Of a DNA stretch of 64,000 bases, positions 34,502 to 42,582 are shown piece by piece; within the stretch, counting starts at the first letter, position 1, and each line of letters starts with the position of its first letter. The position numbers and the translations under genes were made by a program. The stretch covers positions 434,001 to 498,000 of the forward strand of contig NZ_RCVT01000002.1 of the NCBI RefSeq assembly GCF_016107325.1. Direction: 5' to 3'. This DNA comes from Sphingomonas sp. MA1305. GTDB lineage: Bacteria; Pseudomonadota; Alphaproteobacteria; Sphingomonadales; Sphingomonadaceae. Under the pieces are notes generated by a model. It saw only the letters and a program-made list of their open reading frames with translations, was not told where the DNA came from and made no database searches.

Positions 34502-35224
34502 GTGCGGACGATCGCGATCCTGATGCTGGTGGGTGCGCTGGCCGGCTGTTCCAAGGACCGGCACGGCGGTGACGAGGTCGCGGCGAGCGGCGGCGGCACG
34601 ACGCGCACCTATACGGTCACCGATTTCAGCGGCATCGACCTGGCGGGCGCCGACGATGTCGACGTGCGGGTCGGCACCGGCTTCTCGGTGCGCGCGGAAG
34701 GGCCGGCCAAGGAGCTCGACAGCCTGCGTATCGTGCGCGACGGCGACACGTTGCGCATCGACCGGCACGAGCGGGCGCTGATCAGCTGGGGCAACAAGGG
34801 CGCCAAGGTCTTCGTGACGATGCCGCGACTGACCGCCGCGACGCTGAGCGGATCGGGGACGATGACGGTCGACAGGATCGAGGGCGGCAGCTTCACCGCC
34901 GACATCAAGGGATCGGGTGACCTCGACATCGCCGCGCTGACCAGCAACCGCGCCGAGGTGGATATCCGCGGGTCGGGCGACATCCATGCCGCCGGCGCAG
35001 TGCAGCAGCTCACGGTTTCCGTGGCCGGCTCGGGCGCCTTCGACGCCGCCGGGCTGAAGGCGCAGCGGGCGGAGGTCGCGCTACGTGGATCGGGCGACGT
35101 CCGCGCCGCGGTGACGGGTGAGGCGCGCGTCACCTTGAGCGGATCGGGCGACGTCGACCTGGGTGCCGCGGCGCGCTGCCAGATCGACAAAAAGGGTTCG
35201 GGCGAGGTCCGCTGCGGTCGCTGA
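34502..35224 (+). CDS. DUF2807 lipoprotein 2
   Basis: A 240-residue paralogue of the preceding gene. Its signal peptide ends in a lipobox, LVGALAGC (Cys16), so it is probably anchored to the outer membrane or periplasmic face. The beta-helix-like repeats here read SGSGT, KGSGD, RGSGD and so on, and the same paired-cysteine C-terminus (CQIDKKGSGEVRCGR) is present. GTG 34502 was chosen because GGGGAG lies 7 bases upstream and the lipobox is properly placed. That binding site lies in one arm of the 34457..34494 inverted repeat. Function is unknown. Confidence 0.88.
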   Translation: MRTIAILMLVGALAGCSKDRHGGDEVAASGGGTTRTYTVTDFSGIDLAGADDVDVRVGTGFSVRAEGPAKELDSLRIVRDGDTLRIDRHERALISWGNKGAKVFVTMPRLTAATLSGSGTMTVDRIEGGSFTADIKGSGDLDIAALTSNRAEVDIRGSGDIHAAGAVQQLTVSVAGSGAFDAAGLKAQRAEVALRGSGDVRAAVTGEARVTLSGSGDVDLGAAARCQIDKKGSGEVRCGR

Positions 35225-35267
35225 TCGGGGCCTTGCCCGAATGCGGTCTGGGTGCGAGGCAGGTGAT

Positions 35268-35966
35268 ATGATCCGTCCGCTCGCCGCACTCGCCCTGATC
35301 GTTCTCGCGCTGGCCCCGGCCGCCGCCGAGACGCGGCGGATCGGCGTCGGCAGCTTCGACCGGGTACGGATCGAGGGGGCGTATCGGGTGGCGATCACCA
35401 CCGGCGCCTCGCCGGCGGCAGCGATCGCGGGCGACGATGGCAATGGCGTCGACCTGCGCGCCGAGGGCGGCACGCTGGTGATCCGGCGCACCAGCCTGAA
35501 TCAATGGGGCGAGCGCGGCACGGCGGCGTCGGCGCCGGTGACGATCACGCTGTCGACGCCGGCGCTGATCGCCGCATCGGTCGCCGGCGGTGCGGAGGTG
35601 ACGGTGACGCGGATGCAGGGGCCGCGGGTCGAACTGGCGGTCGGCGGCGGCGGTGCACTGAGCGTCGATGCGGTGCAGGCCGACCAGCTCAACGCGCAAC
35701 TGGTCGGCGACGGGCGGATCGCGCTTGCCGGGCGCGCCGGCGCCGCCCGGCTGACCGCGAGCGGGGCGGGCGCGATCGACGCGGCGAAGCTCGACGTCGG
35801 CGACCTGATCGCGACCCATCAGGGGCTCGGTCAGATCGCCGCGCGCGCGCGCTATTCGGCCCAAGTGTCGAACGCCGGACTGGGCAGCGTGACCGTCGCA
35901 GGCAAGCCGAAGTGCCGGCTGGTCGGTCAGCCGTCGGGCACCGTCCAATGCGGGACCGGCGACTAG
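35268..35966 (+). CDS. Secreted DUF2807-like protein 3
   Basis: A 232-residue third paralogue, more diverged. The signal peptide is about 1-20 (LAALALIVLALAPAAAE), then RIGVGSFDRVRIEGAYRVAI aligns with the start of the DUF2807 domain in genes 1 and 2. Gly-rich turns are present but less regular, and the C-terminus CRLVGQPSGTVQC keeps the two cysteines. The three-gene array suggests successive duplications. Start ATG 35268 is preceded by AGGTGA. It ends tail-to-tail with the DUF1489 gene 28 bases away. Confidence 0.82.
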   Translation: MIRPLAALALIVLALAPAAAETRRIGVGSFDRVRIEGAYRVAITTGASPAAAIAGDDGNGVDLRAEGGTLVIRRTSLNQWGERGTAASAPVTITLSTPALIAASVAGGAEVTVTRMQGPRVELAVGGGGALSVDAVQADQLNAQLVGDGRIALAGRAGAARLTASGAGAIDAAKLDVGDLIATHQGLGQIAARARYSAQVSNAGLGSVTVAGKPKCRLVGQPSGTVQCGTGD

Positions 35967-35994
35967 GCCGGTATCCGATCGGGCTGGCAGCCAG

Positions 35995-36399
35995 TCAGAT
36001 CAGCGCGAGTTCGGCCAGCTTGCCGACCAATGCCGGGGGCAGGGCAGCCAGCCCGGTCGCGTCGCCGCCGAGGTCGGCGGGGGCGTCGGCGGCTTCCAGA
36101 TAGCGCCAGCCCTGGTGCGCGCGCTTGGGGCGGGACTGCACCAGCACCAGCGCCGGATCGATGTGGATCGCGACGCGGCCGCCCTCTGCCTCGCCAAAGC
36201 CGAGGATCGGCGAGCGCGCGACGAGCTGATGCTTGAGGATCCAGAACAGCGAGCCCTGGCCCGCCACCTCCTCGTGTCGCTTGGGCAGGTAGCGCGTGGT
36301 CAGGACGACGGGGCCGTCCTGCGCGCGCAGGCTCAATCGTTCGGCGAGATGGTCGACGCTCGCCGCGCCGAACGCGACCTTGGTGAGGTGAAGGGCCAT
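35995..36399 (-). CDS. DUF1489 family protein
   Basis: A 134-residue alphaproteobacterial protein of unknown function. The opening LHLTKVAFGAASVDHLAERL and the block TTRYLPKRHEEVAGQGSLFWILKH match DUF1489, and GFGEAEGGRVAIHIDPALVLVQSRPKRAHQGWRYL (about 72-106) is its conserved core. It has no signal peptide or membrane segment, and it is acidic/basic mixed. It shares the - strand with mgtE (81 bases away) but no functional link is known. Confidence 0.88.
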   Translation of the reverse strand: MALHLTKVAFGAASVDHLAERLSLRAQDGPVVLTTRYLPKRHEEVAGQGSLFWILKHQLVARSPILGFGEAEGGRVAIHIDPALVLVQSRPKRAHQGWRYLEAADAPADLGGDATGLAALPPALVGKLAELALI

Positions 36400-36480
36400 G
36401 ACGGGCGGATGTGGGGCGGCGAACGGGGGCTGGCAAGCCGCTGCGCCAGTTCGGAAACCAGTCGAGGCCGGCGTCGCGGC

Positions 36481-37887
36481 TTAGCCGCCCAGGCCCCATA
36501 GGGTGGCGAGGCCGAGGAACGAGAAGAAGCCCATCACGTCGGTCGCGGTGGTCACGAACACCGCGCTCGACACGGCGGGATCGACGTTCGCCTTGTCGAG
36601 CGCGACCGGCACGATCACGCCGACCAGCCCGGCGACGAGGCTGTTGATCATCATCGCCAGTGCGAAGACCAGCGACAGTTGCACATTGCCGAAGATGACG
36701 TAGCTGCCGACCGCGCCGACCATGCCGAGCGCGCCGCCGTTGCACAGGGCGATGCGGAATTCGCGGAACAGCATACGCAACGTGTTGGAACTGGTCAGCT
36801 GGTTGGTGGCGAGCGCGCGCACCACCACGGCCAGCGTCTGGGTGCCGGCATTGCCGCCGAGCGCGGAGACGATCGGCATCAGCACGGCGAGCAGCGCGAA
36901 GCGGCCGATCTCGCCCTCGAACAATTTGACCACCGAGGCGGACAGGATCGTCGCGCCGAGGTTGACCACCAGCCACGAGATCCGGCTACGCACGGTCAGC
37001 CGGATCGGCTCGTTGATGTCGCCTTCGCCCGCACCCGACAGGCGCAGCGCGTCCTCGCCGGCTTCCTGCTGGATGATGTGGACGATGTCGTCGACGGTGA
37101 TCATGCCGACCAGCCGCTCGTCGTCGTCGACCACGGCGGCGGAGATCAGCGCATATTTCTGGAAGCGGAGCGCGACCTCTTCCTGGTCCATGTCGACCGG
37201 GATCAGCGTCTGTTCGCGCTTCATCACGTCGGACATGGCGATGCCGCGCGGCGTGCGCAGGATCCACGACAATTGGCAGGTGCCGACCGGATGGTGGCCG
37301 GCATCGACGACGAAGATCTCCCAGAAATCCGTCGTCAGCTCTTCGTGGCTGCGCAGGAAGTCGATGACGTCGCCGACGGTCCAATGCTCCGGCACCGCGA
37401 TCAGCTCGCGCTGCATCAGGCGACCGGCGGATTCCTCCGGATAGGACAGCGCCTCTTCGATCGCGGCGCGATCGTCGGGATCGAGCGCGCGCAGCACCGC
37501 GCGCTGCTCGTCCTCGTCCATGTCCTCGATGATCGCGACCGCGTCGTCGGTATCGAGCGCGCTGGCGATGTCCGCGACCTGATGCGGCTCGAGCGCGTCG
37601 ATCAGCGTCTCGCGGACGTAATCGTTCATCTCCGCGAAGACGTCGCCGTTCAGCTGGTCGGCCACCGCGCGGGCGAGGGGACCGCGATCCTCCTCCGGCA
37701 CGATCTCGAACAGGTCGGCGAGGTCGGCGGGGTGGAGCGGCTCGACGAGGTCGCGCGCTTCCTCGTCATTGTGGTCGCGCACCGCGTCGAGCACCGCATC
37801 GACGAATTCGGGGCGCAGCCGGTCGTCCTCGTCGAGTTCGGTCTCGCCGTCCTCGTCGACCACCTCGGGAAGTTCGTGCTCGCTCAT
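36481..37887 (-). CDS. mgtE: Magnesium transporter MgtE
   Basis: A 468-residue Mg2+ channel. An acidic N-terminus (DEDGETELDEDD) is followed by the superhelical N domain containing LVEPLHPADLADLFEIVP, two CBS domains (with ESAGRLM, LLSWILRT-like and DERLVGMITVDDIVHIIQQE blocks) and five membrane helices. The selectivity-filter region is MPIVSALGGNAGTQTLAV. Low cytosolic Mg2+ opens the channel through the N and CBS domains. ATG 37887 was chosen because it lies just after AGGGAGG and the upstream frame is not protein-like. It is divergent from the cyclophilin gene, with 109 bases between. Confidence 0.95.
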   Translation of the reverse strand: MSEHELPEVVDEDGETELDEDDRLRPEFVDAVLDAVRDHNDEEARDLVEPLHPADLADLFEIVPEEDRGPLARAVADQLNGDVFAEMNDYVRETLIDALEPHQVADIASALDTDDAVAIIEDMDEDEQRAVLRALDPDDRAAIEEALSYPEESAGRLMQRELIAVPEHWTVGDVIDFLRSHEELTTDFWEIFVVDAGHHPVGTCQLSWILRTPRGIAMSDVMKREQTLIPVDMDQEEVALRFQKYALISAAVVDDDERLVGMITVDDIVHIIQQEAGEDALRLSGAGEGDINEPIRLTVRSRISWLVVNLGATILSASVVKLFEGEIGRFALLAVLMPIVSALGGNAGTQTLAVVVRALATNQLTSSNTLRMLFREFRIALCNGGALGMVGAVGSYVIFGNVQLSLVFALAMMINSLVAGLVGVIVPVALDKANVDPAVSSAVFVTTATDVMGFFSFLGLATLWGLGG

Positions 37888-37996
37888 CGCCGCCTCCCTC
37901 CGGTTCGCGCCGTCGCCGCCCTTAACCCTGCCGTATCCGATTTGCCAGCGGGCAGAAGCGACACTACCTCCCCGCCACCAACAAGAGGAGCCGATC

Positions 37997-38458
37997 ATGG
38001 CCGACACCGACTACCAGACGCTGACGCTGACCCTCGACGGCGGCGACGTGACGATCCGCCTGCGCCCCGACCTGGCGCCGAACCACGTGCAGCGCATCGC
38101 GGAACTGGCCAATGAGGGCTTCTACGACGGCGTGCCCTTCCACCGCGTCATCCCCGGCTTCATGGCGCAGGGCGGCGACGGCGGCCGCGGCGACGGCACC
38201 GGCGGGTCGAGCAAGCCCAATCTGAAGCAGGAGTTCAACAAGGAGCCGCACATGCGCGGCGTCTGCTCGATGGCGCGGACGATGGATCCCAATTCGGCGA
38301 ACAGCCAGTTCTTCATCTGCTTCGACGACGCGCGCTTCCTCGACGGCCAATATACCGTCTGGGGCGAAGTGACCGACGGCATGGAGCTGATCGACGCGCT
38401 GCCCAAGGGCGAGCCGCCCGCGAACCCGGGCAAGATCGTCAAGGCGCGCGCGGAATAA
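37997..38458 (+). CDS. Cyclophilin-type peptidyl-prolyl cis-trans isomerase
   Basis: A 153-residue single-domain cyclophilin without signal peptide, hence cytoplasmic. The active-site segments are FHRVIPGFMAQGGD (catalytic Arg in HRV), CSMARTMDPNSANSQFFI and FLDGQYTVWGEV. Length and motif order fit PpiB. It assists folding by isomerising X-Pro bonds. ATG 37997 follows AGAGGAG at 37984..37990. A palindromic repeat follows 50 bases downstream. Confidence 0.94.
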   Translation: MADTDYQTLTLTLDGGDVTIRLRPDLAPNHVQRIAELANEGFYDGVPFHRVIPGFMAQGGDGGRGDGTGGSSKPNLKQEFNKEPHMRGVCSMARTMDPNSANSQFFICFDDARFLDGQYTVWGEVTDGMELIDALPKGEPPANPGKIVKARAE

Positions 38459-38509
38459 GCGGTTCGATGGTCACATCGAACGCTTGAAATCACGCTGCCG
38501 AGCTTCCTT

Positions 38510-38606
38510 CGTCACCCCGGACTGGTTCCGGGGTCCACTGTTCCACAAGAAACGCGGGCTCGTCACTGCGCGGAACGGTGGATGCCGGAACAAGTCCGGC
38601 ATGACG
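38510..38606. repeat. REP-like paired palindromic repeat, family B, copy 3 (diverged arms)
   Basis: The left arm (CGTCACCCCGGACTGG...) and right arm (...CCGGAACAAGTCCGGCATGACG) belong to the same family as 11080..11175 and 27663..27758, but here the left arm carries CCCCGG while the right carries GCCGG. It lies between the convergent cyclophilin and LysR genes. Confidence 0.75.
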
Positions 38607-38625
38607 AACGGGGCGTAATCAGCCG

Positions 38626-39522
38626 CTATTCCACCCCCAGCGTGCGGATCAGCCAATCGTGGAACAGCCGCACCGGCCGCTGTTGCAAGGCGCGGGGGCG
38701 GCAGACGAACCAATGGCTGTAGGGGCTGTCGACCTCGATATCGAACAGCCGGACGAGCCGCGGGTCGTTGGCGTTGCGGAAATGGCTTTCGTGCATGAAG
38801 GCGACGCCCAGCCCCTGCGCCGCCGCCTCCAGCATCAGCACGCCCGAATCGAAATAGTCGGTGGCGAGCGGTTCGACATCGGAAATGCCGATCGCGTCCC
38901 GCCAGGCGGAGATCGTCTCCGGCATCTCGCGATGGATCAGCGCGGTCAGCCGGGCGAGCTGTTCCGGCCGGGTGACGGGATTCGGGCCGTCGAGCAAGGT
39001 CCGCGCGCCGATCACATAGACGGAATTGCGATCGAGCCGCTTGGCATAGAGCGAGGGATCGATCTCCCGCGCCAGCGCGATCACTGCGTCGAGCCCTTCG
39101 CCGAGACGCGCGATGCCATGACCTGCGGTGTCGATGTCGAGATGCAGTTCCGGATGCGCCGCGCGCAAGCCGCCGAGGTGCGGGAACAGCCGCTGCGACG
39201 CATAGAGCGGCAGCACGCCCAGGCGCAGGCGCAGCACCTCCGTGGTGCCGGTCAGCGTCTCGACCGCGTCCGACAGGGCATCGAGCAGCGGTGCAAGCTG
39301 TCCAAGCAACCGTTCGCCGTCCGTGTTGAGGACCATCGCCTGGTGGCGCCGTTCGAACAAAGGGCGGTCGACGAACCGCTCGAGCGACTGGACGCGGCGG
39401 CTGAGCGCCGGTGCGGACAAGGCCAGTTCGGCGGCTGCGGCCTTGACCGAACCGAGCCGCGAAACCTGAACGAAGGCTTCGATCGCCCCCAGTGGCGGCA
39501 GCCTGCGCATTCCTTCCGACAT
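38626..39522 (-). CDS. LysR-family transcriptional regulator (GcvA-like)
   Basis: A 298-residue LysR regulator. The N-terminal winged helix-turn-helix (PPLGAIEAFVQVSRLGSVKAAAAELALSAPALSRRVQSLE, about 7-46) is followed by a periplasmic-binding-type effector domain. The pattern LRAFEAAAR-type GcvA N-terminus is approximated by PLGAIEAFVQVSR. The effector is unknown. ATG 39522 was chosen; ATG 39510 is also possible. A perfect ATTGCA-N5-TGCAAT dyad 39 bases upstream may be its own operator. It is divergent from a short + strand segment that ends in an orphan terminator before the Cdc48-like gene. Confidence 0.9.
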   Translation of the reverse strand: MSEGMRRLPPLGAIEAFVQVSRLGSVKAAAAELALSAPALSRRVQSLERFVDRPLFERRHQAMVLNTDGERLLGQLAPLLDALSDAVETLTGTTEVLRLRLGVLPLYASQRLFPHLGGLRAAHPELHLDIDTAGHGIARLGEGLDAVIALAREIDPSLYAKRLDRNSVYVIGARTLLDGPNPVTRPEQLARLTALIHREMPETISAWRDAIGISDVEPLATDYFDSGVLMLEAAAQGLGVAFMHESHFRNANDPRLVRLFDIEVDSPYSHWFVCRPRALQQRPVRLFHDWLIRTLGVE

Positions 39523-39560
39523 CCTCCCGGCCGCGGCGTAGCAACACTTTGCTAACCGCG

Positions 39561-39577
39561 ATTGCAACAGATGCAAT
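39561..39577. promoter_or_regulatory. Candidate LysR operator dyad (ATTGCA-N5-TGCAAT)
   Basis: An exact 6-bp inverted repeat lies in the divergent intergenic region, 39 to 55 bases upstream of the lysR start. LysR regulators typically bind such dyads between themselves and a divergent target. A further half-like TTGCAA lies at 39600..39605. Confidence 0.55.
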
Positions 39578-39665
39578 CATAAGCGGCTTTCTTCGCACTT
39601 GCAACATGAGCACACGGACGGCAAACGGAGCGGGCCTTTCAGGCATCCTCTCCTAAAACTTTCAC

Positions 39666-39697
39666 GGGCCGCTCCTTCGGGACGCGGCCCTTTTTTT
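39666..39697 (+). terminator. Orphan intrinsic terminator upstream of the Cdc48-like gene
   Basis: Stem GGGCCGC-TCC with GGA-(C)-GCGGCCC closes on a TTCG tetraloop and is followed by seven T. It reads on the + strand, yet no + strand gene precedes it: the lysR gene is divergent. A 16-codon frame (39606..39656, starting MSTRTANGAG) ends 9 bases before it, without an obvious ribosome binding site. It may terminate a small RNA, or attenuate transcription into the ATPase gene. Confidence 0.85.
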
Positions 39698-39809
39698 GTC
39701 CGACACGCCTGCGGGCCGCGGTTCGCGGCGAGCACGCGGGGGCTCGCATCCGCGGAACCGGCTTCCTACCTCGCGCGCTTCGAACCGCTCGCGAGACAAA
39801 GGACTGCTC

Positions 39810-42083
39810 ATGGCCGACGCCGAAACCCTCCAGCGCAAGATCCAGGTGGCGAACAGCCGCCCCGAGGATTCGGGCCGGGGTCTCGCGCATGTGCCGCGCA
39901 GCTTGATGGCGGCGCTGGGCATCGGCGAAGGCGACGTGATCGAGATCGTCGGCAAACAGTCGACGCCGGCGCGCGCGGTCGGTCCCTATCCGGAGGACGA
40001 GGGGATCGACGTGTTGCGCATCGACGGTCTGCAGCGCGCCAATGCCGGCGTCGGCGCGGGTGATTTCGTCGAGGTGCGCAAGGCCGAGTCAAAGCCCGCG
40101 ACGCGCGTCGTCTTCGCGCCAGCGCAGCAGAATCTGCGGCTGCAGGGATCGACCACCGCGCTGAAGCGCACCTTCTTCGGCCGGCCGCTGTGCCAAGGCG
40201 ACATCGTCGCCACCGCCGGACAGCAGCGCGTCACCAACATGCCGCCGGGCATCCAGCAGTTCATGAACGCCCCGGCCTATGCGCTGCAGGAGATCCGGCT
40301 GAGCGTCGTATCGGCGAGCCCCAAGGGTGTCGTCCATATCGACGAGAATACCGAAATCGAGCTGCGGCCCGAATATGAGGAGCCGCGCGACGCCCGCCGC
40401 GCCGACGTCACCTATGACGATATCGGCGGCATGGCGTCGACCATCGATCAGCTGCGCGAGATGGTCGAGTTGCCGCTGCGCTACCCCGAATTGTTCGAGC
40501 GGCTGGGCGTCGAGCCGCCCAAGGGCCTGTTGCTCTACGGCCCGCCGGGCACCGGCAAGACGCGCCTTGCCCGCGCCGTCGCCAACGAATCGGACGCGCA
40601 ATTCTTCCTGATCAACGGGCCGGAGATCATGGGTTCGGCCTATGGCGAGTCGGAAGGGCGGCTGCGCGAGATCTTCGAGGAGGCGGCCAAGAGCGCGCCG
40701 TCGATCGTCTTCATCGACGAGATCGATTCGATCGCGCCCAAGCGCGGCAATGTGCAGGGCGAGGCGGAGAAGCGGGTCGTCGCGCAGCTGCTGACGCTGA
40801 TGGACGGACTGGAGGCGCGCGCCAATCTGGTGGTGATCGCGGCGACCAACCGGCCCGAGGCGATCGACGAGGCGCTGCGTCGGCCGGGCCGGTTCGACCG
40901 CGAGATCGTGGTCGGCGTGCCGGACGAGCGCGGCCGGCGCGAGATCCTCGGCATCCACACCCGGGGCATGCCGCTCGGCGACAAGGTCGACCTCGCCGAA
41001 CTGGCGCGCACCACCTATGGCTTCGTCGGTGCCGACCTCGCCGCGCTGACCCGCGAGGCGGCGATCGAGGCGGTGCGGCGGATCATGCCGCGCCTGAACC
41101 TCGAGGAGCGGACGATCCCGGCCGAGGTGCTCGATACGCTGTCGGTGACGCGCGAGGATTTCCTCGAGGCGCTGAAGCGCGTCCAGCCGAGCGCGATGCG
41201 CGAGGTGATGGTCGAGGCACCGCGCGTCCGCTGGGAGGATGTCGGCGGCCTCGACAAGGCGCAGGAGCGGCTGAAGGAAGGCGTCGAGCTGCCGCTCAAG
41301 AATCCCGACGCGTTCCGCCGCCTCGGCATCCGTCCGGCCAAGGGCTTCCTGCTCTACGGGCCGCCGGGCACCGGCAAGACGCTGCTTGCCAAGGCGGTGG
41401 CGCGCGAGGCGGAGGCGAATTTCATCGCCACCAAGTCGAGCGACCTATTGTCCAAATGGTATGGCGAGAGCGAGCAGCAGATCGCCCGCCTGTTCCAGCG
41501 CGCGCGGCAGGTCGCACCGACGGTGATCTTCATCGACGAGCTCGATTCGCTGGTGCCAGCGCGTGGCGGCGGGCTCGGCGAACCGCAGGTGACCGAGCGC
41601 GTGGTCAACACGATCCTCGCCGAGATGGACGGGCTCGAGGAGCTGCAGTCGGTGGTGGTGATCGGCGCGACCAATCGCCCGAACCTGGTCGATCCCGCGC
41701 TGCTGCGGCCGGGGCGGTTCGACGAGCTGATCTATGTCGGCGTGCCGTCGCAGGACGGGCGGCGGCGCATCCTCGAAATCCAGACGCAGAAGATGCCGCT
41801 GGCCGGCGACGTCGACCTCGACGCGATCGCGGCACGGACCGATCGGTTCACCGGCGCCGATCTGGAGGACGTCGTGCGCCGCGCCGGCCTGATCGCGCTG
41901 CGCCGCTCGGTCAACGCGCACGAGGTGTATCAGGGCGACTTCGAGGAGGCGCTGGGCGAGGCGCGGGCGAGCGTGACGCCGGAGATGGAAAAGGATTATG
42001 CCGAGATCGCCGCGCGCATCAAGCAGGATGCCGCCGCGATCCAGCCGATCGGCTTCGCCTTTCCGCAGCGCAAGGACGGCTAA
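39810..42083 (+). CDS. Cdc48/VAT-type double AAA+ ATPase
   Basis: A 757-residue protein with the full Cdc48/p97 layout. The N domain (about 8-185) contains a double-psi barrel beginning LQRKIQVANSRPEDSGRGLA. D1 has Walker A GPPGTGKTRLA near 243 and Walker B IVFIDEIDSI. D2 has Walker A GPPGTGKTLLAKA near 516 and Walker B VIFIDELDSL, and each ring has its DALLRPGRF-type arginine-finger block. The C-terminus ends FPQRKDG, without the HbYX tail that docks onto the proteasome. This unfoldase is archaeal/eukaryotic in character but recurrent in some bacteria. ATG 39810 was chosen because the N domain starts there. It converges with the next gene, overlapping by 4 bases. Confidence 0.94.
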   Translation: MADAETLQRKIQVANSRPEDSGRGLAHVPRSLMAALGIGEGDVIEIVGKQSTPARAVGPYPEDEGIDVLRIDGLQRANAGVGAGDFVEVRKAESKPATRVVFAPAQQNLRLQGSTTALKRTFFGRPLCQGDIVATAGQQRVTNMPPGIQQFMNAPAYALQEIRLSVVSASPKGVVHIDENTEIELRPEYEEPRDARRADVTYDDIGGMASTIDQLREMVELPLRYPELFERLGVEPPKGLLLYGPPGTGKTRLARAVANESDAQFFLINGPEIMGSAYGESEGRLREIFEEAAKSAPSIVFIDEIDSIAPKRGNVQGEAEKRVVAQLLTLMDGLEARANLVVIAATNRPEAIDEALRRPGRFDREIVVGVPDERGRREILGIHTRGMPLGDKVDLAELARTTYGFVGADLAALTREAAIEAVRRIMPRLNLEERTIPAEVLDTLSVTREDFLEALKRVQPSAMREVMVEAPRVRWEDVGGLDKAQERLKEGVELPLKNPDAFRRLGIRPAKGFLLYGPPGTGKTLLAKAVAREAEANFIATKSSDLLSKWYGESEQQIARLFQRARQVAPTVIFIDELDSLVPARGGGLGEPQVTERVVNTILAEMDGLEELQSVVVIGATNRPNLVDPALLRPGRFDELIYVGVPSQDGRRRILEIQTQKMPLAGDVDLDAIAARTDRFTGADLEDVVRRAGLIALRRSVNAHEVYQGDFEEALGEARASVTPEMEKDYAEIAARIKQDAAAIQPIGFAFPQRKDG

Positions 42084-42448
42084 AGGTCGCTGCCGCCCTC
42101 CCCGGCCGGGAGGGCATGGCGGGCGATCGCCGGTCCGCGATAGCTGCGCGTCACGGTGGCGACGGTGACGGTATAATCGTCATACCAGCGCTGCCGCCCC
42201 GCCGCGCGCGTCGCCACATGATCGGGATGGTCGCGCCAGGCGATCGCCGCCGCCTCGTCCGCCCAATAACTGACCGTGATGCCGTGACCGGCGGCGTCGC
42301 GCACGCCGTCGACGCCGCGATAGCCGGGCTGCGCCGCGGCGAGCGTCTCCATCCTCTCGGCGGCCAGACGATAACCCTGTTCGTCCAGGCCGTTGCGGCG
42401 CGATACGAAGATCACCGCGACCTGCCCCCGCCGCTCGTCCATCATCAT
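42080..42448 (-). CDS. Antibiotic biosynthesis monooxygenase (ABM) domain protein
   Basis: A 122-residue dimeric ferredoxin-like-fold protein. QVAVIFVSRRNGLDEQGYRLAAERM and the GVRDAAGHGITVSYWADEAAAIAWRDHPDH block match ABM-domain proteins (DUF4188/YqjZ-like), which are often small oxygenases of unknown substrate. Three consecutive ATGs (42448, 42445, 42442) precede the domain; the first is used here. The frame extends upstream to 42514, but those residues are not conserved-looking. It is convergent with the Cdc48-like gene and divergent from the methyltransferase gene. Confidence 0.82.
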   Translation of the reverse strand: MMMDERRGQVAVIFVSRRNGLDEQGYRLAAERMETLAAAQPGYRGVDGVRDAAGHGITVSYWADEAAAIAWRDHPDHVATRAAGRQRWYDDYTVTVATVTRSYRGPAIARHALPAGEGGSDL

Positions 42449-42582
42449 TTCCCCTCGATCGGGCGACGCCGCGGTTGAGCCCGGCGCAACCTGTGGTCTT
42501 GCAACGTGTTTCAAATTCGTGGCAACGGAAGGTTTCGCCTCGCCCGCGTCGCCCGGGACCTTCTACGAGACCAAGGAAGCCG

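Noticed and set aside
39606..39656. 16-codon frame as an amino-acid attenuator leader peptide
   Set aside because: No ribosome binding site and no run of one amino acid, and the downstream gene is not biosynthetic. It is kept only as part of the orphan-terminator observation.
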